Shown here one piece after another: positions 45,101 through 52,911 of a DNA stretch of 64,000 nucleotides (position 1 is the first letter of the stretch; the number at the start of each line of letters is the position of its first letter). The stretch lies in the NCBI GenBank assembly GCA_016219275.1, contig JACRBM010000058.1, positions 141,348-205,347 of the forward strand. Direction: 5' to 3'. The stretch is from Chloroflexota bacterium. Its GTDB lineage: Bacteria > Chloroflexota > Anaerolineae > UBA4142. A program made the translations under genes and the position numbers. The notes under the pieces are model-generated. The model made no database searches. It had not been told where the DNA came from and saw nothing but the letters and a program-made list of their open reading frames with translations.

Positions 45101-45622
45101 CGTCCACACCAACCGACGCCGATTCGCGTTTTCCTTATGATCCTGCAAGAATGCCGACTCGGCTTGTCTGCCGACTTCTTGGACGGTGAAATAGTCCACG
45201 CCTTGCTCGCGCAATCGCTGATGACGCCAGAAGGCAGTATCGTAGTGAGGAAAATCCGCGAGGTTAGTCCACTTGATCGCGTCGCGCATCGCGCGTATAA
45301 AATTGGTGCGCGTGTGCAAACGCGTGTCGGAGAGGTCTATCAGATCGGAGACGAGCGCATTACCCAACCGAGTCCAATCCCATTCGGCCGGCTGTTCGGA
45401 ATGCTCGCGTTGCGATTCGGCGCGCGCTTGCGAGTTGCCGGCGCGTTCGATCACTTCTTCGACAAGGCGCGACTTGCCCATCCCACCCTTGCCGCGAATG
45501 AGCACAATCTGACAGGATTGATCAGCGCGATAAATCGCCTTTTTGATCTTTTCAAGTTCAATCGTTCGATTGACGAATCTTTCTGTGCGCCGCGCCGCGG
45601 CAAAGAGTTGATCGTTCATCAC
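42158..45622 (-). CDS. Large STAND-type NTPase with TPR repeats
   Basis: 1154 residues. GTG start at 45622 (GGGAGG seven bases upstream) or ATG at 45619. Canonical Walker A GKGGMGKS is at 44-51, Walker B-like RRLVWTIDTAEQLV, and sensor-like LILAGRYEEG. A long middle region of charged helices follows, then TPR-like helical repeats at about 750-1130 (AEKTLAAILENGLI; KAHKAQVLTNLARAFSDM). STAND proteins are signal-activated switches that often oligomerise. It is adjacent to the radical SAM gene and downstream of four other NTPase genes. Confidence 0.82.
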   Translation of the reverse strand: MMNDQLFAAARRTERFVNRTIELEKIKKAIYRADQSCQIVLIRGKGGMGKSRLVEEVIERAGNSQARAESQREHSEQPAEWDWTRLGNALVSDLIDLSDTRLHTRTNFIRAMRDAIKWTNLADFPHYDTAFWRHQRLREQGVDYFTVQEVGRQAESAFLQDHKENANRRRLVWTIDTAEQLVITTSEWLIEGGLIRSEEISFNTLQWLVDQIRSGTLLNTTLILAGRYEEGKRFFDEISKAVSQAQSPCEITDISIEPFSESDTQTYFQYLSQEWQQRAAQSSDYKKIASTMRELSAQEHTDVLWLYTAGQPVRLSLYADLIVDGRTIPAPLGDSPEQAHARVKTDDPVNKVTPELEQARWDIEHEFIRVLFAYPGSRSEILKALVRARPGLDADQLHFALHSPAGMTAEEWKPNPIKQEEIRNDLDGMRQLSIIKRRPGERLGLQDEIYRIYAEHMAVNPQDRQDETKARQRLYAKLKDWAEFTRRPLEEERKEFQTRDVERLQLQFTSPTKALSVQFPKITDREEERRIEIREKILDFETEEMHYTLLLSPYNFSNIAFDIGKNRWLAQDEEAEATAQAESWRVMSDPFTFKFADMKPRTAPQKRGETEEEVLRRAVRQDDVIRWIQRFVLRQDRQRAIDFSQRVESAIQEMAPNEKRSWSHTFARGERTCWREYARVMQGADILDFCRKLEDTAGELVQLATKDQNTPVFSERDECGFIGHPAEGRLRRTISLIYNFAGYGFVTIGRLGKAVKMYGLALKYARGTESKAHKAQVLTNLARAFSDMNRLRARRVCLDGLAMKKDIGAEVPIAYSYNTLALIDNRHLRQDLAWSEAATAVAYFRRVEESRGLGLALIQLGEALRRLANEARTAGRVFAEPAEIIYDQAELAVNEALKLFTESSAKGEPVRRVETLIELGCLHRDRILIDLDLSPDKWHLRYRDALHYLDEAIKLAHEIKNPRLELDARVNFAWANYYANDYAQAEKTLAAILENGLIPPDALIQENSKLPSAERDDLYVYTQASKIEHLRAQMSVGRFCQRTEEIEKDNPQAKKPELHQFVHQDSQAQEHLRTAAEAYVRGVGYAQLLSPRSFALTVIYDRLYEDAKKFNLTELNDLQEHIRNAREKYKTGEIKPVDLGDVESYLQSCFGTYD

Positions 45623-45658
45623 ACTGATTCCTCCCTTCGATTTTCCGACGCGCCAAAA

Positions 45659-46768
45659 TCACAGGCGTAAAAGCTCCCACAGCCCTTCAGATACTTTATA
45701 TCGTTGCGCGGAATTTGTGGAATTGAAAATGATGCCGTATTGGAAAAGCTGATTGATAAGATCATCGTTGATGTCCAGTTTCAGTTTTTCAAGTTCGTCA
45801 CTGGTCCATTCTTTATCCAGCGATCGGGCAATTTGTATAAGGCAATCCAAAACATTCTGGGTAAGAGGCATGTATCTGGGTTTGCCATTTTGATCTGGGC
45901 GTCGAATCAGATTGTCAATACACCCGGAGATATCAGTGCGAGTCAACACAGAAACGGGGAAACTCGTCGCGCGTGGGACCGCGCGATCAAAAAGGAAAGC
46001 ATTGATATAGGGGTGATCCCAGTTGTAGCCCGTGCAATCGGGGAGAACCGATTCATGACCCTGCATCAGCGGTAACGCTTGAAGTTGTCCGAATGTGAGA
46101 TTTTGGACTGTTGGATAATGTTTTTTCACGAACCCCAAAAATTGCTCGACGGGATCTGCGAGAGCATCCAGAGGCATCGAAGGTAGGCACTGGTTTTTGC
46201 GCAAGACGAAACTATCAATCGAACCTTCGTCGCGTAGCGCAATGAACATTCGAATGCACTCGCGACTCAAAAAACGTTCCAAGATTTGTTCATCTACATC
46301 TTGACGGATTTTCTTTTCGACTTCTTCATAGCCATCCACGATCACAATCGGCGAGGGATGTAGATCACAGCGAAGGCAAAGGTCATTTACGAGCCGGTCA
46401 ATGTTTTGCGCAATTGTGGCATCTGGATCAATTGCCCTAACGTCAGGACAAACTTTGCGCGCATCCTGTTGGATCTCACCAAGCCATTTCAATATCGCTT
46501 CATTTTCCAACCCAACACCAGGTTTGACAAGCTCGGGGACTTGGACAAAAAATACAAGCCGCTTGGGAGGAGAATCGTGTCCGCGCAATTCCTCCCGAGC
46601 GGCTTGCAAGAACCAGGTTTTGCCCATGCCGGCTGGCGCAACAATCGCCCAGAGACGTTTGTCCACGCGCGACACATTAGCCCAGTCTTGGATTTTGTCT
46701 AGTTCAGTCTTTCGACCAACAAAAACTTTTGAATCGTAATCTTCCCAGTTACTCTGCTGCGGAGTCAT
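45659..46768 (-). CDS. NACHT/AAA-like P-loop NTPase
   Basis: 369 residues from ATG at 46768 (AGGAGGG upstream). VFVGRKTELDKIQDWA begins the domain, Walker A is APAGMGKT (44-51), and Walker B PIVIVDGYEEVEK lies near 150. The C-terminal 120 residues look like winged-helix or helical regulatory parts (RYKVSEGLWELLRL at the end). No effector domain seen. It stops 36 bases before the large STAND gene. Confidence 0.8.
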   Translation of the reverse strand: MTPQQSNWEDYDSKVFVGRKTELDKIQDWANVSRVDKRLWAIVAPAGMGKTWFLQAAREELRGHDSPPKRLVFFVQVPELVKPGVGLENEAILKWLGEIQQDARKVCPDVRAIDPDATIAQNIDRLVNDLCLRCDLHPSPIVIVDGYEEVEKKIRQDVDEQILERFLSRECIRMFIALRDEGSIDSFVLRKNQCLPSMPLDALADPVEQFLGFVKKHYPTVQNLTFGQLQALPLMQGHESVLPDCTGYNWDHPYINAFLFDRAVPRATSFPVSVLTRTDISGCIDNLIRRPDQNGKPRYMPLTQNVLDCLIQIARSLDKEWTSDELEKLKLDINDDLINQLFQYGIIFNSTNSAQRYKVSEGLWELLRL

Positions 46769-46844
46769 GGACCCTCCTGTGCGACAAGTGACCACGGACG
46801 AGGCAGGCATTGCCCGCGCCATGGTTCATCAGCACAGGTTCAGT

Positions 46845-48047
46845 TTAGAGCGCCACCGGCAGCGGTAGTTCGTACTGCCAGTCCTGCCTCATTCTATTCC
46901 AATCTAGCTTGGTGAATTTTGGCTCGTGGGGAGCGTCAGTCGCATGCGTGTCAATCAAAGAACTAATAATGCGTAACATCCGACGCGGCGAGCCATTAGA
47001 TGATCGAAGAATCAGCGCATCGAGATTTCCTTTGAGACCATCTCCCGCTAACTGATCGAAACTGGTATAGCGCGAGCCGGCTGAACGAAAACGCTGAACA
47101 ACTAACTGAAGGAGGAACTCGTCTTTCCACTTTATTATAGTCCTAAATGGCGCGTCTGGCAACTTTAGCAAATGCTTTGTGACCACGGATTCAAGTTCCA
47201 AAGGAAGGAAAAACTTGAAATACACTGGCTTGTCGGTCCAATTTTCAAGATTGTCTAAAAGTGGCAAGAGCAGGGCTAACATCGCATCTGGTTTTCGTTC
47301 GCGCGCATCTACGCCGTCCGTCAACACGAGTACGCGCTTGAACCCCCATAGCCGCGCAGCGTCCAATCCTTCTTGCAATAGATCAATGCCGGTCGCCATG
47401 GATGAGTTCGACGCAGACGATTGCGCTAGTTGGACAAGTTCGAGCAACTGGTGTGATGGCGCGACGTATCGCACCGGGGATTTGCCAATCGAGGTCCAAT
47501 ACGAGGCGATGCCGCGCGGTTTGTTTGGCGCGGGTTGATCGAGAATCTGTCGGATCAATCGTTGGAGATGTCGCTCGCCTACAAGAATTTGCTGACCCAG
47601 TGCGCGGATTTGTTCCTGGGTCGGGGATGTCTCAAGCGGATTGAATTGCTCTGCAATTTGAATGAACAAATCAATGGCAAGCGCTTTGGCAAGTCTCCGC
47701 CAGTGATCTTTTTCCGTAAGCGGTAATGGGATATCGTCGCTCAATTCGTACGTCACCGCCAGTGATTCGTCGAGTTCAGTTCGACAGTCTGCTTCGACGG
47801 CGAGACGCAAAGTGGTCTTACCGCTACCTGGGTCACCATACACAAATATATGGCGTGCCGTTCGGAGCGTCTGAAACGTGTTTTTGTTTTCTAACAGAGG
47901 GGAAAGCGGCGAAGGAGTATAATACGAGAATAGATCAGCCGGCGTGGGTACGCTGGATATTTCTTGCTCAGCAACCGGTGTTGCAAACGGATCGAGCTGT
48001 AACCCGATTGTGTTCAGATAAGTCTGCCGCGCAGGCACTGGCAGCAT
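46845..48047 (-). CDS. ExeA/Orc-like AAA ATPase
   Basis: 400 residues. The N-terminus LNTIGLQLDPFATPVAEQE resembles the LNPF start of ExeA/TniB-like ATPases. Walker A is GDPGSGKTTLRLA (71-78), Walker B FKRVLVLTDGVDARE near 240, then an arginine-containing sensor region. It has GGAG before the ATG. It has its own -10-like element upstream (TATAAT at 48168-48173). Confidence 0.8.
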   Translation of the reverse strand: MLPVPARQTYLNTIGLQLDPFATPVAEQEISSVPTPADLFSYYTPSPLSPLLENKNTFQTLRTARHIFVYGDPGSGKTTLRLAVEADCRTELDESLAVTYELSDDIPLPLTEKDHWRRLAKALAIDLFIQIAEQFNPLETSPTQEQIRALGQQILVGERHLQRLIRQILDQPAPNKPRGIASYWTSIGKSPVRYVAPSHQLLELVQLAQSSASNSSMATGIDLLQEGLDAARLWGFKRVLVLTDGVDARERKPDAMLALLLPLLDNLENWTDKPVYFKFFLPLELESVVTKHLLKLPDAPFRTIIKWKDEFLLQLVVQRFRSAGSRYTSFDQLAGDGLKGNLDALILRSSNGSPRRMLRIISSLIDTHATDAPHEPKFTKLDWNRMRQDWQYELPLPVAL

Positions 48048-48167
48048 AATCGCTCCACGAGGTACTTCAAAGGTCGAAATGGCGAGCCATGGACTAGGTT
48101 GATAAATGACTCATTGAATCATCAATAGCCATCAACACAAGAGAGTATTTCAATCGTTCGGGCACAG

Positions 48168-48173
48168 ATTATA
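48168..48173 (-). promoter_or_regulatory. -10 element upstream of the ExeA/Orc-like gene
   Basis: TATAAT on the minus strand, 121 bases before the start; no convincing -35. The 214-base gap 48048-48261 holds no gene. Confidence 0.35.
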
Positions 48174-48243
48174 CTACAAGTGGAAATCAAAATGGGGGAA
48201 AAAGGCACTAGAGGATTACACGTTGCTGTCACAACGATTACGC

Positions 48244-48264
48244 GTGTCTGACACAACCGTGTCA
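48244..48264. promoter_or_regulatory. Overlapping GTGTC/GACAC inverted repeats, possible operator
   Basis: GTGTC-T-GACAC (48244-48254) and TGACAC-AACC-GTGTCA (48249-48264) share an arm. They lie at the end of the winged-helix NTPase gene and upstream of the ExeA/Orc-like gene. Confidence 0.45.
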
Positions 48265-49575
48265 TGAGTCTTTGACGCCATCTACCCAGTAGCCCTCATC
48301 CCTACGATTTTGAAGATAGATCGGCTGTTTAGGATCGGGTTCGATCACTTTCCTTATTCTTCGTGCGAGCGTGTGGACATTGCCCTTTGAACCGGCAACA
48401 TCATTGAGTTGCGGATCTTCCAAATCGAATGCTTTGCCCGGAGTTTGACACAAGGTCTGAAGAAATCTGAATGGTTGCACATCGAGCGGGATGAACTTGG
48501 GACCACGCCAGACGCCGCGGTGAGTTGGTACCGGATCAGGACGCAGTTGCAAGCATTTTCGAAAATACTCGCGTTTCACTTCGTCGAAGTGAAGCACATC
48601 GAGGGGAAGGGAGTACTGGGAAGCGAATTGCAACAGTACTTGCGCGAGTCCGACCCAAGCCGACGGCACGGGTTCTTCAAATTCCTCATCCACTATCTCG
48701 GCAAGGCGTTTCGACATGCGCTGGGTCATCAATTCGCCAATCGTTTGAATTGCTCCATTCGTCGAAACGCGGATATGCCGGTTTGCGATCTCGATGGACT
48801 GCTCCTCAGTCCATTGCAGGGGAACGATCGCGACGCGTCCGCGCGTTCTGGCTCTGAGTTTGTCATCGCACAAATGCGCTGGTAATGCGGCGATCAGCGT
48901 CAGCCCTGGGTGGTGCATCAGCTCTAGCCAAGTGACCAGATGTTCCAGGTTTTCCATCTGAGTTTGCGACAACACATGCTCCACGTCTGAAAAGATCAAG
49001 ACTTGCTGGAGACCTAATCGGCGACTCACTCCGAGGAGTTCCTCGATTTGTCCCTGGATGTCCAACGTCTCGGTGTCTGTATGATAAATATCTTCAAAGA
49101 GAACATCGCGCATCATCTGCGCGTGATCGTCCGACATTCCATCCAGCCAGCGAGAGTACGCGCGTCTGCCGGTGAATTTTTCGATGAGCCAACGTAAAAA
49201 CTCGCGTTGCGTCGTAGAAAGAGAGTCTAGTTTATCTGGCGCGTCGCCAAGAATTTTCTGGAGGGCAAGCGAGGCAAGTGACATAATCTGACTTAGATGG
49301 TTGCCGTCTTTCTTGATGACGTTCTGCGCGCCGGGCCAAGCCGAAGAAGCATAGCGCAACACAAGGGCGGTTTGGCGCGCGTGCCGCTCCAGGGCATCCA
49401 ATACAACCGACCTGCCACTACCCATACTGCCGGTGATCAGACGCCAGTGGGCTTGGCTAGAGAGAACACTCTCCACCGGGTTTGGCAGATAGCATTCCTG
49501 CCACCAACGCTCGTTCTCTTCGTCAGACCGCGATGCGCTGGGCGCAAAAGTCCAATTCGCAAATGCTAGCGGCAT
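48262..49575 (-). CDS. P-loop NTPase with C-terminal OmpR-type winged helix; Walker lysine replaced by Arg
   Basis: 437 residues from ATG at 49575 inside the end of the upstream gene (10-base overlap). P-loop GSMGSGRS (49-56) has Arg where Lys is normal. Walker B-like QQVLIFSDVEHVLS follows. The last ~75 residues (IPLDVQPFRFLQTLCQTPG ... HTLARRIRKVIEPDPKQPIY ... GYWVDG) match the OmpR/PhoB winged-helix pattern with its C-terminal hairpin. A STAND-like DNA-binding regulator is likely, with weak or no ATP hydrolysis. Confidence 0.8.
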   Translation of the reverse strand: MPLAFANWTFAPSASRSDEENERWWQECYLPNPVESVLSSQAHWRLITGSMGSGRSVVLDALERHARQTALVLRYASSAWPGAQNVIKKDGNHLSQIMSLASLALQKILGDAPDKLDSLSTTQREFLRWLIEKFTGRRAYSRWLDGMSDDHAQMMRDVLFEDIYHTDTETLDIQGQIEELLGVSRRLGLQQVLIFSDVEHVLSQTQMENLEHLVTWLELMHHPGLTLIAALPAHLCDDKLRARTRGRVAIVPLQWTEEQSIEIANRHIRVSTNGAIQTIGELMTQRMSKRLAEIVDEEFEEPVPSAWVGLAQVLLQFASQYSLPLDVLHFDEVKREYFRKCLQLRPDPVPTHRGVWRGPKFIPLDVQPFRFLQTLCQTPGKAFDLEDPQLNDVAGSKGNVHTLARRIRKVIEPDPKQPIYLQNRRDEGYWVDGVKDS

Positions 49576-51788
49576 TTTACCTTGTTCTCCGCTTCGCGCA
49601 ATACATTTTCGGTAATTCGTCCATTCAGTGGATTGGATTGTGCAATTGCATTCCACAATCGGATAAAGCAACCGGGATTGTAATCGGCGGCTTGAATCAT
49701 TTTTTGAAACGCATCACCCTGAAACAAATCGTCGAGTTGGGTATGAATTCCGAAGGCATTGCAGAATCGCTCAAAACGCCAGTGGATCATTTTTTCAAAA
49801 TCGTCCCGTGTCTCTGTCTTACGCCAATGCAGTTCTTCAAAAGTGATTTGTCCGTCCAGAGATTTTTTGAGCGGCATACTCAAACTAGGAGTTGGGTCTT
49901 CGGGAACAAAGATTCTGATGACTATATCGGCGGCAGTCCATTGCTGTAAATTTGGTAATAGGGATTTGGTAAACCACTCGATCCATCCGAACCCCTCGAC
50001 ATCTAAGACTAGCCAGACGCCTTTGCCAAATCCCAACGAATGGGCACATTGTTTCAGTGCTTGGATCCACTGAGAATGGAACAAGGCACGATCAGACAGC
50101 GGAACTTGGATTTGTTCTTTGAGGAGACGCAATTGTATTGAGACTTCGCTCTCCCACAGTTTCCGTTGTGCAAGATCTCTAGCAGTATCCAACCATTTCA
50201 TTTGTTGAGAAGAGAGGAAGCCGATCTCTGCCAAAGCGATTTCTTTGCCCAAGTAAGTCGCACAAAACTGCGCAATCAAACTGCGCTCATCTTGTCCGAG
50301 TGGACTGAGCCAGGTTGGATGGATGCACACAAACTCAAGAATTCTTTTAGCAAATTCTGCTTGAATCTCAGGTAGTTGAGGCAATCCGCGCAGGTAGCAA
50401 ACGAGAACCTCTTTCTCGGCGGTGTATTTTCCCAATCCGAGTGCCAGTGCCGTCCTTCCAGTGCCTTCCAAGCCCCAGACTCCTTTTGGACGAATCCCAG
50501 TTTGCATTTGTTGCTGCAAAGGATGATCGTTCCAGAAAGAGCCTGTCGAGGAAAACAAAAGCGACTCTTCTTCCTCAGCAGTAGGATTGGGAAAAGGGTT
50601 GGCATTTCTGAGTCTGTTTCCGATTGTGTCAGGGAGAAATAATTCTTCTTGACGTATTGGATTAGGGCGCGTGGGCCAACTACGCGATTGAATCGGATCA
50701 ACTTGCATTTCAACACGCGCCTTTGCCATCGCTGTTTCAATGAGTTCGGCAGGAGCGTGACCGTACAATCTTCGAATGTAATTCAGTAGAGAAATCGCAT
50801 CTATCTTACCTTGACTTTTCGCATACAATATAGAATGCGCTGTTTCTTCGCCCCACGTTGGCAACAGTTGTTCGAGTATCTCATTGTTTAACTTGCCATG
50901 CGTAATATCCATGAGTTGCTGCATGCGTTGCAAATCAGTTTGTGAAACGTGCTCTTCTGATGCTAGCTGCTTTAGCTTTTCAAATGTCTCACTTGCTTTG
51001 ATAGCTTCGCGCTTTCGCAGGTACGTTCGGAAATCTTCTAGTTGTGTTTCGGCGAGTTGTTTGTCCTTGTCTGATTTTTCTTCAGCGAGTTTCTTGTTTT
51101 TATCTCGCAGATTCTGAATCTGCGTATAGGACCAAACAACGGCAGAAAAAAGTGCCGCCGCCAAAAAAATCAGTGGGCTTTTGTCGCTCTTTTCGTTGTT
51201 GACAAAATCGCGAAGCGCCGCCGCGAAAGTTGTTTCGACTTCCAGTCCTAGTTTTTGCTCAGTTCCGATAGCGGGCGAAATGACGATTGCCTGCGGAGTT
51301 GAAATGCACCGGAAAGTTGCTTTGATTAGCATGATTCGGAATATGTCATCTGCCCGGAAAGAGAATGGATTGCACGTTGCTTTCTGTGCGTTTACAATTG
51401 CCACGGATGACATCTGGGATTCCGTCGTTGAGGCAGGAAACGTAATTGACGTGGCCAGGGGAGCCAATTGAGAATTTGGCGAAATGAATCGCAGTAGCTG
51501 GGAAACTGCTACTGTAATAGTCAGTGTATCGGTAGCGGTAATCGAAGGAGGTCGCGTGAAAGTGAGCGTTCTGGGTTTGCTATCCGCCAGAATGACTGCC
51601 GGGTAGTCTACTTGAAGTGTTTCGCTGTTGTTCAGGGGGATAGACTTGGTGAGTACAAGCGCGGCTCCGCTGGGCCAACCCAGTAAGACAATGCTCCAGA
51701 CTGCTACAAATAACAAAGCCACTAGAGTAATGAGCAATACAAACAAGGAGAAAACTCGTTCAAGAGCCGGCGCGCGTGGGATGTTCAT
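49566..51788 (-). CDS. Membrane-anchored NTPase with extracytoplasmic domain; Walker lysine replaced by Arg
   Basis: 740 residues. TM1 is about 12-37 and TM2 about 205-222, enclosing a ~165-residue outer domain with C139 and C161 (possible disulphide). A coiled coil (about 223-280) is followed by a cytoplasmic NTPase: P-loop GLEGTGRT (439-446) with Arg for Lys, and Walker B-like GVWLVLDVEGFGW. This looks like a transmembrane signal receiver. GAGGG lies before the ATG. It is the first gene of the island and is translationally coupled to the next. Confidence 0.82.
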   Translation of the reverse strand: MNIPRAPALERVFSLFVLLITLVALLFVAVWSIVLLGWPSGAALVLTKSIPLNNSETLQVDYPAVILADSKPRTLTFTRPPSITATDTLTITVAVSQLLRFISPNSQLAPLATSITFPASTTESQMSSVAIVNAQKATCNPFSFRADDIFRIMLIKATFRCISTPQAIVISPAIGTEQKLGLEVETTFAAALRDFVNNEKSDKSPLIFLAAALFSAVVWSYTQIQNLRDKNKKLAEEKSDKDKQLAETQLEDFRTYLRKREAIKASETFEKLKQLASEEHVSQTDLQRMQQLMDITHGKLNNEILEQLLPTWGEETAHSILYAKSQGKIDAISLLNYIRRLYGHAPAELIETAMAKARVEMQVDPIQSRSWPTRPNPIRQEELFLPDTIGNRLRNANPFPNPTAEEEESLLFSSTGSFWNDHPLQQQMQTGIRPKGVWGLEGTGRTALALGLGKYTAEKEVLVCYLRGLPQLPEIQAEFAKRILEFVCIHPTWLSPLGQDERSLIAQFCATYLGKEIALAEIGFLSSQQMKWLDTARDLAQRKLWESEVSIQLRLLKEQIQVPLSDRALFHSQWIQALKQCAHSLGFGKGVWLVLDVEGFGWIEWFTKSLLPNLQQWTAADIVIRIFVPEDPTPSLSMPLKKSLDGQITFEELHWRKTETRDDFEKMIHWRFERFCNAFGIHTQLDDLFQGDAFQKMIQAADYNPGCFIRLWNAIAQSNPLNGRITENVLREAENKVKCR

Positions 51789-51922
51789 AAGCCCTCAGGA
51801 TTCTCAAGCGCATCATCTTGGATTCCGTTGCTACTTGCTCTATCTCTATTCTACCACAACTCTCTCAAAAATACGATTCAAAACCAGGACTGGGGTGTGG
51901 TGTCGCGTGCGTTTACTAATTC

Positions 51923-52813
51923 TCAACGCTCCGTATCCTGCTCTCCCATCGCCGCGTGCAAACTGACTTCACTTAATCCGCGATACGCGCGCGCGAACAG
52001 CACGATGAAATCCACCTTGCTGTCGCGCCAAAACCCCGGCGCGCCCAATCGCTTGACGGGTGCCGCATCTACGGTGGGCGCTTCGATGCGAACCTGGAAA
52101 TCGGCGAGGTCTTGCTCCGCCTCCCAGAATCGGTCGAGATATTTTTCGAGCGGAATCACCGGCTCGACTGGGACGCGCGGTTTGCGCGTCGTTTCTTGCG
52201 CCGACTCGCTTTCGGGTTCGGGCGCGGAGCGGCGCGCACGCAGCATCGCGATGATTTCATCCTTGCTTTTGCCACGCAGTCGGAAGAGCAAAAACGGGTC
52301 GGCATCGAATTGCTCGCCGAGCAGATAGTACACTGCCGCGATATGCTTGCAGGGATTTGACCAATCGGGGCACGAGCACTCGGTTTCCAAATCGCCTTTC
52401 GACGCGGGAAACAAATTCACCTTCGCCGATGCAAATGCTTCTTCAATATTCTGCGGCATCTCGCCGGATAAAAGTTTCGCGGCAAAGATCGCTTGCTCTG
52501 CCATTGCATCGGCGACGCGATTCCAGTCCTTGTCCGACAGCGGCTTGATGGCGACTTGCACTTGATACGGCTTGGGCATACTGCCCTGCACGCGCGAGTC
52601 CACGCGACCTGGCTTGATGTCGAGATTCAACACTTGTCCACTGCGCGCGTACGATCTGCCGCGCGCCAAGCGTCCCGAGTCCACCAGACGTTCGAGCGCG
52701 GTGAGCCACTTGCTCGCCCACCAGGTCTTGCCGAATTGTCTACCGCTTTGCGCCTTGATCCCATTTGCCTGCCGGCGCGGTTTCGATTTTGGATACCAGC
52801 CCCAGTAGCCCAT
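51923..52813 (-). CDS. SWIM zinc-finger protein
   Basis: 296 residues from the ATG at 52813. The CxCx(n)CxH motif CSCPDWSNPCKHIAAVYYLL lies near residue 165. Starts MGYWGWYPKSKPRR. This family is regularly encoded beside SNF2 helicases, as here (the helicase gene ends at 52912), and probably works with it on DNA or RNA. A TCCAACTTCTAATTTCC-type low-complexity repeat fills the gap 52845-52911. Confidence 0.88.
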   Translation of the reverse strand: MGYWGWYPKSKPRRQANGIKAQSGRQFGKTWWASKWLTALERLVDSGRLARGRSYARSGQVLNLDIKPGRVDSRVQGSMPKPYQVQVAIKPLSDKDWNRVADAMAEQAIFAAKLLSGEMPQNIEEAFASAKVNLFPASKGDLETECSCPDWSNPCKHIAAVYYLLGEQFDADPFLLFRLRGKSKDEIIAMLRARRSAPEPESESAQETTRKPRVPVEPVIPLEKYLDRFWEAEQDLADFQVRIEAPTVDAAPVKRLGAPGFWRDSKVDFIVLFARAYRGLSEVSLHAAMGEQDTER

Positions 52814-52911
52814 ATCAACCCCGTTTGGAAGTTGGTGGTTAGAAACTGGATGTTGGACAAGCCGCATTCCAATCTCCAACCTTCTAATTTCCAACTTCTA
52901 ACTTCCAATTT

